Both the position numbers and the translations under genes were made by a program. Below are positions 23,475 through 30,062 of a stretch of 34,900 bases of DNA, piece by piece. The notes beneath the pieces are model-generated. The model was not told where the DNA came from. It ran no database searches and was given only the letters and a program-made list of their open reading frames with translations. This stretch comes from Deltaproteobacteria bacterium. Its GTDB lineage: Bacteria; Bdellovibrionota_C; UBA2361; SZUA-149; JADZAE01. Location: the NCBI GenBank assembly GCA_020852715.1, contig JADZAE010000049.1, positions 1 to 34,900 on the forward strand. Direction: 5' to 3'. Position 1 is the stretch's first letter, and the number at the start of each line of letters is the position of its first letter.

Positions 23475-24916
23475 TGCACGCAGAATATCATATTGCTGAT
23501 ATTACCTTAGAGTTAGATCGCTGCAATTTATTGCCGGCTATCGTTTTTCGTACCGCACGTGCTCAGTGTGATACTGATGTGCAGCGAGCGGCGAATCATC
23601 CGCGCTTGGCGCTACCGATTTACATGCAAAAAGAACTTAAGGCAGCTGTTTTTGAAATAGTCAGATCTTACGACATGGAAACTGATCTGATTCTCAATCA
23701 CCCGCATTATCCGGCTTTAGTGCGTTCAGGAATTGGGGCTCACCATGCCGGCCAGTTATTGATGTGGCGGTTGTTATTAGAAGAACTGATGAGTATGGGC
23801 GTGCTGCGTGTGCTGATTGCTACCGGCACTGTCGCTGCGGGAGTGGACTTTCCGGCGCGCACTGTTGTTATTACTGCTCATTCTAAGCGTGGCGGAGAGG
23901 GTTATAAAAATCTAACCGCCGCAGAGTTTCAGCAAATGTCCGGTCGTGCTGGTCGTCGCGGCAAAGATACTGTAGGTTTTTGTGTGGCTGCCCCTTCGAC
24001 TTTCTGTGATGCACGCGAATTATTGAAAATTTCCAAAAAAACTGCCGAGCCTCTGGTTTCAGCATACTTTCCCAGCCCGAGCACAGTGTTGAATTTACTT
24101 CGTTATCGAAATGTAGATGATTTGCATTATACAGTGCAGCGGAGTTTAGCCGCTTATATCGATAAGCAGAATGCTGTTAAATTATTAAAAGAAGCGGAAG
24201 AGGTTTCCGATGAGATTGAAGCCAAAGTTGGTCAGCGTATCATCGAAGACGGAGAGCAAGCGAAGTTTCCGCGCGAAATCAACAAGATGATGAAACGCCG
24301 TCGACGCATTGAAAAGCAGTCCGCCGAGTTAGAAAAGCGTCAAGAAGCAATGCTTGAGCAAACCTTAAATGGACTGCGCGCTTTGGGGCATTTGTATCAG
24401 TATACTTTGTCTGAGAAGGGGTATTGGAGTGCTAATCTATGCACAAGTTTGGTGCTTGAGCTAGCGGAGATAGTTCAAGAAGGAATGCTTAATAATGTCT
24501 CTGCTGAACGCATGACGGCAATAATTGCTTCTATTTGTGCCGATGAGCACAGGCAATATTTAAAAACCAAAGAACCACCGTTAAGTGAAGAAGATATTAC
24601 TCAGCTTTCTGAAATTATCAACCGTGTGCAAGATCTTGATCTTCCTGGTGTTACCGATACGCGTATCGTTGTGCCTAATGCCTCTCATACGGTTCTGATG
24701 TGGCTTAAAGCCGAGACCTGGCAGGAGTTTCGTGGATTGCTACGTCTATGCGGCGCTCAAGAAGGAGATGCCGCGCGTTTGATTACACAAACTGCTGAAC
24801 ATTTACATCAGCTTACCCGCCTAAGCGAGACTTTCCCGCAAATCGCGTTGCGCGCGGAGGAGGGGCGGAGAAGATTATTGAGACCACCGCTAACCGAAGC
24901 CATCAATTTAGAATAA
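23474..24916 (+). CDS. Ski2-like helicase, C-terminal half
   Basis: A 480-residue second part. After a short linker, NLLPAIVFRTARAQCD opens the second RecA-like domain; SGIGAHHAGQL, LIATGTVAAGVDFPARTVVI and motif VI QMSGRAGRRGKD complete the helicase core. A winged-helix/ratchet region and a C-terminal helical bundle follow. It is in the -1 frame relative to the first half. That frame is open upstream back to 23429, so a shift anywhere between 23429 and 23471 would restore a single protein of about 740 residues. A very G-rich tract (GGAGGGGGCGGGAGAAGG, 23454-23471) just before ATG could act as ribosome binding site for reinitiation. Without the first half this part has no Walker A and could not hydrolyse ATP. 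Confidence 0.85.
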   Translation: MHAEYHIADITLELDRCNLLPAIVFRTARAQCDTDVQRAANHPRLALPIYMQKELKAAVFEIVRSYDMETDLILNHPHYPALVRSGIGAHHAGQLLMWRLLLEELMSMGVLRVLIATGTVAAGVDFPARTVVITAHSKRGGEGYKNLTAAEFQQMSGRAGRRGKDTVGFCVAAPSTFCDARELLKISKKTAEPLVSAYFPSPSTVLNLLRYRNVDDLHYTVQRSLAAYIDKQNAVKLLKEAEEVSDEIEAKVGQRIIEDGEQAKFPREINKMMKRRRRIEKQSAELEKRQEAMLEQTLNGLRALGHLYQYTLSEKGYWSANLCTSLVLELAEIVQEGMLNNVSAERMTAIIASICADEHRQYLKTKEPPLSEEDITQLSEIINRVQDLDLPGVTDTRIVVPNASHTVLMWLKAETWQEFRGLLRLCGAQEGDAARLITQTAEHLHQLTRLSETFPQIALRAEEGRRRLLRPPLTEAINLE

Positions 24917-25171
24917 TTAACCAACATGGGTGTGCTTCACAAAGCGCAGTTGCGAGTGATGAGCATCATAAGAACTTTTGCTAAAAAGTAATTCTAGACT
25001 TGAGCAATTTAATTCATTGTGATAAAAGGCTGCTTTCGATTCTGGCCGATAGTTATGCCGTACACGAAAAGTAAGTTGAACGGTGATTTACTGGCTTATA
25101 AGAAAAATATTTTGAAAAGAAGAGTGTTTCTGCTGCTTTGAGTTAATTCTGAAAGCGGAGGAGGAGAAGTT
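24917..25171. other. Gap after the helicase; possible promoter at 25000-25028
   Basis: No gene. TTGAGC (25000-25005), a 17-base spacer and TAAAAG (25023-25028), each 4 of 6 to consensus, could drive the first small-membrane-protein unit. No clear terminator follows the helicase stop. Confidence 0.3.
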
Positions 25172-25210
25172 TTGCGCGTGTTCCGTGTTCGGTTAAATGT
25201 ATTCATTTAG
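25172..25210 (+). CDS. Candidate 12-residue leader peptide, unit 1
   Basis: TTG at 25172 follows GGAGGAGGAG by about 5 bases and opens a 12-codon frame (MRVFRVRLNVFI, TAG at 25208-25210). The frame runs through a 13-bp hairpin (25187-25199 with 25204-25216, loop TATT). Three Arg codons are present. A strong ribosome binding site before such a short frame and its overlap with the hairpin suggest a regulatory leader for the gene at 25275. Confidence 0.4.
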   Translation: MRVFRVRLNVFI

Positions 25211-25216
25211 CCGAGC
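25187..25216 (+). promoter_or_regulatory. Leader hairpin of unit 1
   Basis: GTTCGGTTAAATG pairs with CATTTAGCCGAGC (13 bp including two G-U pairs) around a TATT loop. It overlaps the end of the 12-codon frame. A run of T (about 25249-25254) lies 30 bases downstream but without a good stem directly before it. Confidence 0.5.
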
Positions 25217-25274
25217 GCAGAAAGTCTGATTTATCGGATTTGGGCCGTTTTTTATAGAAAAGAGGGCGGGGAGG

Positions 25275-25388
25275 ATGAGTGGCTACGCGAAATCAATAAT
25301 TGCCTTAGGTATTGCAATTATTTGTGGGACTGCAAGCTTAGGGTATTCGATCTGGTTGATTTTCACCATGACCGAGTTTCCTTTTTAG
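25275..25388 (+). CDS. 37-residue membrane protein, unit 1
   Basis: Too short for routine gene calling but well supported: GGGGAGG lies directly before ATG 25275, the frame encodes one hydrophobic segment (AKSIIALGIAIICGTASLGY continuing SIWLIFTM), and a strong terminator begins 12 bases after TAG. The peptide begins MSGYAKS and ends TEFPF. It is predicted to span the inner membrane once. I do not recognise a family. Small hydrophobic peptides of this size include type I toxins, regulators of membrane enzymes, and accessory subunits of oxidases; CydX/CcoQ-like subunits are one alternative, but no partner gene is near. Confidence 0.6.
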   Translation: MSGYAKSIIALGIAIICGTASLGYSIWLIFTMTEFPF

Positions 25389-25400
25389 GGTTCTTGAATG

Positions 25401-25440
25401 GCGGCAGAGTCTGATAAAAATCAGCTCTGCCGCTTTCTTC
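25401..25440 (+). terminator. Intrinsic terminator of unit 1
   Basis: GCGGCAGAG (25401-25409) pairs with CTCTGCCGC (25425-25433), with an inner CTGA/TCAG stem, followed by TTTCTTC. Confidence 0.85.
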
Positions 25441-25642
25441 GTTGGTTATCCTCTTACACTTTTCCTTAAAGAAGGATGAAGCTGATAAGGTAGATATCTT
25501 GTTTGGCTGAGTTGGGGTGGCGGGAGTAAAATCCACTTGTTCTTGCACATACATATAGAGAAGAAACTTTCCTTAGCTCTGACTTATTGTTGCCCGAAAC
25601 CGGCACAGTTAGTGAGAGTTAAGAGGGAAAAGGTTATTTGTT

Positions 25643-25831
25643 ATGGTGTTTAGTGGTGATGTCAAAAGGCGGATGTTAGCAGAGCGCGCAGAAAAAAGGG
25701 CTTTTGATATAGCTCCTAAGCACAATAGCAGCTTGAGTTCGAGCTTGGTGCGCACACGCTTCGATAGGAGCAAATTTATCGGAGTCTGTCAGGAAGGAGA
25801 AGATGGAACAAATCAAAACTGTAGGGACTAA
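25643..25831 (+). CDS. Possible leader frame of unit 2, 62 residues
   Basis: ATG 25643 follows AAGAGGGAAAAGG by about 7-10 bases, a ribosome binding stretch nearly identical to that before the unit 3 leader (GAGAGGAAAAGG at 26174-26187). The frame encodes a polar, Arg/Ser-rich 62-residue product (begins MVFSGDVKRRMLAERAEKR) with no recognised motif, and runs 29 bases past the start of the next gene. It crosses a hairpin whose outer stem is GCTCCTA (25712-25718) / TAGGAGC (25765-25771). Whether the product matters or only its translation is unknown; it may be no gene at all. Confidence 0.35.
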   Translation: MVFSGDVKRRMLAERAEKRAFDIAPKHNSSLSSSLVRTRFDRSKFIGVCQEGEDGTNQNCRD

Positions 25832-25994
25832 CTTGGCCTTTGTTGGGGCGGGTGCGGCGGCTATGGTTTTTTGCCTGCTTGGAGCATTGATGCTTACCGG
25901 CATTGAATGGGACCAGGCCTGGAATGCGATTGGGAAAACATTTATAATTTTCACGGTCTATTCGATCGCATTTTTGTTCTCTCGCAAGCACTGA
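25803..25994 (+). CDS. 63-residue membrane protein, unit 2
   Basis: ATG 25803 follows AAGGAG by 3 bases. The product begins MEQIKTVGTNLAFVGAGAAA and has two hydrophobic segments (about 9-31 and 44-59), ending FLFSRKH, consistent with a two-helix hairpin in the inner membrane with both ends in the cytoplasm. The short loop TGIEWDQAWNAIGK lies between them. No family is recognised, and it is not obviously similar to the unit 1 or unit 3 proteins beyond size and membrane nature. A strong terminator starts 6 bases after the stop. The preceding leader frame overlaps its start, so translation of the two is probably coupled. Confidence 0.7.
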   Translation: MEQIKTVGTNLAFVGAGAAAMVFCLLGALMLTGIEWDQAWNAIGKTFIIFTVYSIAFLFSRKH

Positions 25995-25999
25995 GTCTC

Positions 26000-26048
26000 G
26001 GGGTGGTATGTTGAGCTTCGTCGCTCGCTTACCACCCCAGCGGTTTTT
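26000..26048 (+). terminator. Intrinsic terminator of unit 2
   Basis: GGGGTGGTA (26000-26008) pairs with TACCACCCC (26030-26038); an inner GAGC/GCTC stem extends it; TTTTTG follows within a few bases. Confidence 0.85.
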
Positions 26049-26193
26049 GTCATGGTTTTATTCCCCCACTCTTAATTTATACTGTGGCATTTGTTGCCTT
26101 TACGCGATGTTCTTTTTATTATTTAAATTGATAGAAGATTTTCTGATCTCAGTTTTGAATGCAATTGAAAGCTGAGAGAGGAAAAGGTTTTTA

Positions 26194-26241
26194 ATGCTGT
26201 GCTCGATTAAGCATTTTCTGTTTAATCGAGCACAGGATTAG
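26194..26241 (+). CDS. Candidate 15-residue leader peptide, unit 3
   Basis: ATG 26194 follows GAGAGGAAAAGG by about 6 bases and opens a 15-codon frame (MLCSIKHFLFNRAQD, TAG 26239-26241). The frame lies almost wholly inside a perfect 14-bp hairpin (26197-26235). Translating ribosomes would have to melt this stem, so the fold of the downstream leader should depend on translation of this peptide. Confidence 0.45.
   Translation: MLCSIKHFLFNRAQD
26197..26235 (+). promoter_or_regulatory. Perfect 14-bp leader hairpin of unit 3
   Basis: CTGTGCTCGATTAA (26197-26210) pairs perfectly with TTAATCGAGCACAG (26222-26235) around an 11-base loop. Two smaller stems follow before the gene: AGCTC/GAGCT near 26241-26257 and GTCATCA/TGATGGC near 26270-26290. 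No U-tract follows, so it is not a terminator. Confidence 0.65.
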
Positions 26242-26307
26242 CTCGAATATGAGCTCTGTGCCGTTATCGTCATCATCAGGGGGTGATGGCAAATAGGAGG
26301 TCTCATC

Positions 26308-26541
26308 ATGAGATACTTCAAAAGTTTCCCCGCGCAGTTGGCATTGTATGTGCTAGGGATGATAGCGTTACCGTGGCTGCTGTGTAGGGCCGGAATGTCG
26401 ATCAATGCGGCGTTGGAGGTCTGTCAGTTTTTAAATCTGCAGATGATGTTACTGGTCTCGGTCTACTTTCTCGGTGAGATAAATGCTTCTCTCCGCATGA
26501 ATGCACTGAGGCTGCATTGTAAAAAAGACGAGGGCAGTTAG
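26308..26541 (+). CDS. 77-residue membrane protein, unit 3
   Basis: ATG 26308 follows TAGGAGG by 7-8 bases. The product begins MRYFKSFPAQ, has hydrophobic segments at about 9-27 and 41-57 and a basic, hydrophilic C-terminus (NALRLHCKKDEGS). It should sit in the inner membrane as a two-helix protein with its tail in the cytoplasm. No family is recognised. The gene is preceded by a structured leader with a short upstream frame and followed by a 13-bp perfect terminator stem 18 bases after the stop, the same layout as the two preceding small genes. Confidence 0.7.
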   Translation: MRYFKSFPAQLALYVLGMIALPWLLCRAGMSINAALEVCQFLNLQMMLLVSVYFLGEINASLRMNALRLHCKKDEGS

Positions 26542-26558
26542 CGCTGACAGCTGAGCTT

Positions 26559-26612
26559 GCAGGATGTTGCTGGTGAGCTTTCTGCTCATAGCAACATCCT
26601 GCATCTTCTTCT
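26559..26612 (+). terminator. Intrinsic terminator of unit 3
   Basis: GCAGGATGTTGCT (26559-26571) pairs perfectly with AGCAACATCCTGC (26590-26602), inner GAGC/GCTC stem as in unit 2, followed by ATCTTCTTCT. Confidence 0.85.
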
Positions 26613-26911
26613 GATTGCTATTAGTAACCGACATACTTAGTCGGTATTCGATCTGCGTATAAATTTGGTTTGTTTACAGGTTAACCCTCTCCTGCTCCTA
26701 TAAGTTGCTTAATTGCTACAAGAAAATTTTTATCTCTCACCAATTGCATTATTGATACATTCAAGTTTAGCATTAGAATAAGGTTCGTATTTATCTAAAA
26801 TTATTATCTAGAATGATTATTCATTATGAAGATTTATCTGTATTTTTAATTTCTAAGTGTTACTCTGGCAACGGTAAGACGGTGGTGGCAGCGTTAGGTT
26901 ATATTGGTTTT

Positions 26912-26941
26912 TTGAGGTTGTTTTAGCGTTCCCAATATAAA
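26912..26941 (+). promoter_or_regulatory. Sigma-70-type promoter for the 140-residue gene
   Basis: TTGAGG (26912-26917), 18-base spacer, TATAAA (26936-26941). The predicted start is near 26948, so the leader is only about 18 bases. The rest of the 26613-26965 gap is AT-rich with nothing else recognised. Confidence 0.45.
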
Positions 26942-26965
26942 TGTTTGACTAGCGCTGGAGGGTTT

Positions 26966-27388
26966 ATGGCTAACTATTCGACACAGCAATTTGGTGAGTC
27001 CTTTTCGTCCGATCCTTTTGTTTCCTCATTATTTCAACCCGATGTTATGCTTCCCAGTCAGTTTCAAGAAGACGCTGAACGGGGTTTTACCGGGGGCGAA
27101 CGTAAACTGATGGCTGCAATTTTAGCAGATGGAGTAGAAGCGTATATAAGTAAGAGTCTATCCGCTAAGGTAAGTAAGTCCAAAGCTAACAATGAGGCAA
27201 TGGAGTGGATAGAGACTACTGATACCAACTATCCGTTTAGTTTCGATAATGTTTGCTTTTCTTTAGGTATAGACGCTAATTATCTACGACTGGGGCTGGC
27301 TCGTTACGTGAAGCTAATTCGTGGTCAACAACAAGGTGGCGCGGAATTGAATACTTACTGGAAGAAAATTCGGCGTCCGCGTAAGTAA
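26966..27388 (+). CDS. Small cytoplasmic protein, paralogue of the 27466-27780 product
   Basis: A 140-residue protein. Residues about 45-115 form the shared unit: GERKLMAAILADGVEAYIS, a spacer, then EAMEWIETTDTNYPFSFDNVCFSLGIDANYLRLGLARYV. The second half looks like a small helical DNA-binding-like or adaptor fold, with the pattern FSFxNVCxxLGIDxxYLRxGL; I have the impression that proteins of this type occur in several deltaproteobacteria, but know no function. The N-terminal 40 residues are Ser/Phe/Gln-rich and the C-terminus basic (KKIRRPRK). ATG 26966 is chosen because GGAGG lies 5 bases upstream; a TTG at 26945 also opens the frame but lies upstream of the predicted transcript start. It converges with its paralogue. 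Confidence 0.75.
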   Translation: MANYSTQQFGESFSSDPFVSSLFQPDVMLPSQFQEDAERGFTGGERKLMAAILADGVEAYISKSLSAKVSKSKANNEAMEWIETTDTNYPFSFDNVCFSLGIDANYLRLGLARYVKLIRGQQQGGAELNTYWKKIRRPRK

Positions 27389-27414
27389 GTGTAATTTCCT
27401 TAAGATCAACTCAT

Positions 27415-27447
27415 AAAGAAAGGGGCCCTTTGAGCCCCTTTCTTTTT
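27415..27447. terminator. Bidirectional terminator between convergent paralogues
   Basis: AAAGAAAGGGGC (27415-27426) pairs perfectly with GCCCCTTTCTTT (27434-27445) around a 7-base loop, with T-rich sequence following on both strands, so it can stop transcription from either gene. Confidence 0.9.
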
Positions 27448-27465
27448 AGTGCAATGCCCTGCAGA

Positions 27466-27780
27466 TTAAGCGTTAAGCATTTCGGCAGGTATGCTAGCAG
27501 TATGAATACTTATCTCTTGCTGTGCAGCCGCTAATTGTTTGCTGATGGCTTTGCGCAGCTCTTCTTTGTGGAAATCAAGAGCTTCACAGATGTAGGCAAA
27601 ACCAAATGACTCACTTATGTCATCTGATCCATATAGCCACTGACGAGCAGATTCCTGTAGTTCTCCTTCACCGGATACGAAATCAGTAATAGCTCTCTGT
27701 AATACAGCTGCCAACAGCCGCTTTTCCGGATTGAAACCACCACTGCCATTAGGAATACTGCTATTTGACCACAACTTCAT
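27466..27780 (-). CDS. Small cytoplasmic protein, paralogue of the 26966-27388 product
   Basis: A 104-residue protein with the same order of elements as its neighbour: NPEKRLLAAVLQRAITDFVSG, then ESARQWLYGSDDISESFGFAYICEALDFHKEELRKAISKQL. The shared positions are the (E)KRLxAAxL start, the A-x-x-W, the S/T-D-D/T and the F-x-x-(V/I)C-x-x-L-x-(F/I) segment, so the two genes are divergent duplicates placed tail to tail. ATG 27780 follows GAGGGA by 6 bases. It is transcribed toward the shared terminator. Function unknown; the helical pattern would allow a DNA-binding or scaffold role, which is inference. Confidence 0.75.
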   Translation of the reverse strand: MKLWSNSSIPNGSGGFNPEKRLLAAVLQRAITDFVSGEGELQESARQWLYGSDDISESFGFAYICEALDFHKEELRKAISKQLAAAQQEISIHTASIPAEMLNA

Positions 27781-28491
27781 AATATGTCCCTCTATTTAAT
27801 TATACAGGTTACTATTAATTCCATCTTTGATATCGAGCACACTAAGTCACAACGCCACGGTGACATATTGAAACCAAAATTAACCTGAATAAAAAACAAA
27901 AGGAAACCGGCGCCAGGCAAAAGAAACTCTTTATGCCTGAAAACTAAAAACTACTTTATCTTGCAAATCGCTAATCTAACCGAAAACGCGAAGGTCGGAA
28001 AATACTAAAACGGAGAACCCAAAGTCAATAAAAAAATGAATTCGGGCCGAACATTTTATTCATCCGCACGGAGAGAAATAATAGCAGTGCGGAAAATAGA
28101 TATTCAACTACCCACGCGAAAAAAACCTGAAAAGCCACAAATTTTTTCCAAACTCTTTTTGGTGGCTAAAGCACCATATTTTCAAGTGCTTATCGTCCTT
28201 CAATCAAGAATGAGTCGACGTTGAAGAAGGCCTTTTTGCTCCCCAGGGGGTAAAGGCTGCTTCCGAACATTCGAAAGTGTTATCCCGCATTACGAAATAT
28301 CGTTGCAAAAAAACTTAATTTGCCAAACGGAATAATTTCAAAAGCGGTGGCCTATATATAGTGGGAGAAACATTCGCGCAACCATATATATTGTGTGACC
28401 TATAAGATTTTGAAAGTGCATAAGGTTTATGTAAGTTATACATTAGAAAAGATAAACATTTCAGTTGTTTGGCAGTTTTTCATAGTGTAGA
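27781..28491. other. Long intergenic region before the mra operon
   Basis: About 710 bases, AT-rich. A frame at 28036-28224 (62 codons) has no ribosome binding site and unlikely composition, so I do not call it. Near 27911-27935 CCAGGCAAAAGA / TCTTTATGCCTG forms an imperfect hairpin that, on the minus strand, is followed by T-rich DNA and could end a minus-strand transcript. A weak promoter TTGTTT (28465-28470), 17 bases, TAGATT (28488-28493) precedes the MraZ boxes. Confidence 0.4.
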
Positions 28492-28492
28492 T

Positions 28493-28517
28493 TGGGGCAT
28501 CGTGGGAGAGAGTGGGG
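28493..28517 (+). promoter_or_regulatory. MraZ operator: three TGGG boxes at 10-bp period
   Basis: TGGGG at 28493, TGGGA at 28503 and TGGGG at 28513 are direct repeats exactly 10 bases apart. MraZ of E. coli is known to bind TGGGN direct repeats separated by 5 bases upstream of its own operon. The boxes end 4 bases before the mraZ start codon, so MraZ probably represses its own cluster here. Confidence 0.85.
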
Positions 28518-28521
28518 CATT

Positions 28522-29043
28522 ATGGAAATCAAAAGTCATTTAAATAACGATTCGTTAATTAAGCCAATTGTCGGTGGGATAGAATCATCGTCTTTCAAGG
28601 GGACGTATGAACATCTGCTGGATGACAAAGGCCGGGTCAGTCTTCCTTCTAGTTTTCGTCAAGTATTAGCGCAAAAAAATATTTCATCTGTTGTGATCAC
28701 AAACTTTATTACTGACGGTGCGCGTTGTCTCGATGGTTTCACTATTTCCGCTTGGCAAGATTTCGAAACAAAACTCAAAGAGAAAAGTCGTTTTGACCCA
28801 CAACTTCGTAAGCTAGAAAATTTTTATTTTGCGCGAGCAGTTGAATGTTCGGTTGATGCAGCCGGGAGAATTAACATTCCTCATCAGCTTCGCACTTATG
28901 CCGGATTGGAAAAAGAAATCGTTTTTACGGCATCGCTGCACGGATTTCGTATTTGGGAAAAGAGAGTGTGGGAATTCATCTTTAGAGAAGCGGAAGCTGC
29001 TCTTTTAGAAGATCCCAGTTTGTATGCTAACGTGGATATTTAA
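28522..29043 (+). CDS. mraZ: Transcriptional regulator MraZ
   Basis: A 173-residue regulator of the division and cell-wall cluster. Two SpoVT/AbrB-like halves are visible, each with the family signature: FKGTYEHLLDDKGRVSLPSSFRQ (about 27-49) and VECSVDAAGRINIPHQLR (about 109-126). MraZ usually begins at the FxGxYxHxLDxKGR block, so about 26 N-terminal residues (MEIKSHLNND...) are extra. ATG 28522 is chosen; a TTG at 28492 also opens the frame but lies upstream of or within the operator. It is first in the operon mraZ-rsmH-ftsL-ftsI-murE. Confidence 0.95.
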   Translation: MEIKSHLNNDSLIKPIVGGIESSSFKGTYEHLLDDKGRVSLPSSFRQVLAQKNISSVVITNFITDGARCLDGFTISAWQDFETKLKEKSRFDPQLRKLENFYFARAVECSVDAAGRINIPHQLRTYAGLEKEIVFTASLHGFRIWEKRVWEFIFREAEAALLEDPSLYANVDI

Positions 29044-29057
29044 TCTGGGGTCTTTTC

Positions 29058-30044
29058 ATGCAAGAGAGTTTGACACCCAGTAAACATATTTCAGTGATGC
29101 TGGCAGAAGTAGAAAAGTATTTAATTGGTGATATCGAAGAAAAAGAAGATATGCTTGTTTTAGATTGCACATTTGGTGGTGGGGGACACAGCGTGAGGCT
29201 CCTCAATGCCATGCCCGGTCTTAAGCTTATTGGGCTTGATCGGGATGCTGTGGCTGTTGATCGCGGGCATAATACCTTGCAGCAATTTTCTGAGCGGGCC
29301 ATTGTTTGTCAGGGCAACTTTGGGGAGTTAGAGGAGCTAGTGGCCACACTACCGAACAATTGGCGCGATGTTTTTACCGGCGGATTCGATGCGGTGCTTG
29401 CCGATTTGGGGATGTCCAGCGATCAGCTTGATGATGCTCAGCGTGGATTCTCGTTCCAGGGTGCAGCATCTCTAGACATGCGCTTTGATATTTCCCAAAA
29501 ATTAACAGCGAGTGATGTTGTTAATAACTATAGTTTTCATGATTTGCTCCGCGTTTTTAAGGTGGGGGGCGTTGGCGCTCCAAGTAGAGCTTTAGCGAAA
29601 GCAATTTGCGATGCTCGACCACTTGAAGATACGACTTCGCTGCGCAAAATTTGTGAGCAGGTTATACCACGATTCTCGGAGCATAAGAAAAATAAACCGG
29701 GCAAACGTAGTCACAGTGCGACAGTTTGTTTTCAAGCAATACGCATTGAAGTGAATCAAGAGTTTCGCCAAATAAAGAATCTTCTTAATTCCCTACCTGA
29801 GATTCTTCGTCCTCATGGTCGTGTGGCGATTATTAGTTTTCATTCTTTGGAGGATAAATATGTAACGCGGCAGTTTCGGACCTGGTCACGGCCGGGAACT
29901 GTTCCGCGTGGGTTAGTTACTGAGCAGGCCCCGGCTATGGGGAAGCTGCTCACGAAGCAAGCTGTTGTTCCGTTGGGGGAGGAGATAGCGCTCAACCCAC
30001 GAGCAAGAAGCGCAAGATTACGGGTGTTTGAACGATTGCAATAA
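29058..30044 (+). CDS. rsmH: 16S rRNA m4C1402 methyltransferase RsmH (MraW)
   Basis: A 328-residue AdoMet-dependent enzyme that methylates N4 of C1402 in 16S rRNA. The family landmarks are present: KHISVMLAEV near the start, the AdoMet site DCTFGGGGHS (36-45), DAVLADLGMSSDQLDDAQRGFSF, LDMRFD, HSATVCFQAIRIEVN and, near the end, ISFHSLEDKYV and NPRARSARLRVFER. Length is near the usual 310 residues. Its ribosome binding site is weak. It lies 14 bases after mraZ. Confidence 0.97.
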   Translation: MQESLTPSKHISVMLAEVEKYLIGDIEEKEDMLVLDCTFGGGGHSVRLLNAMPGLKLIGLDRDAVAVDRGHNTLQQFSERAIVCQGNFGELEELVATLPNNWRDVFTGGFDAVLADLGMSSDQLDDAQRGFSFQGAASLDMRFDISQKLTASDVVNNYSFHDLLRVFKVGGVGAPSRALAKAICDARPLEDTTSLRKICEQVIPRFSEHKKNKPGKRSHSATVCFQAIRIEVNQEFRQIKNLLNSLPEILRPHGRVAIISFHSLEDKYVTRQFRTWSRPGTVPRGLVTEQAPAMGKLLTKQAVVPLGEEIALNPRARSARLRVFERLQ

Positions 30045-30062
30045 TTAGCAGTTAGGAAGTGT

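Noticed and set aside
28036..28224. 62-codon frame before the mra operon
   Set aside because: No ribosome binding site, no motif, and an unlikely basic composition; best read as chance in an AT-rich leader region.
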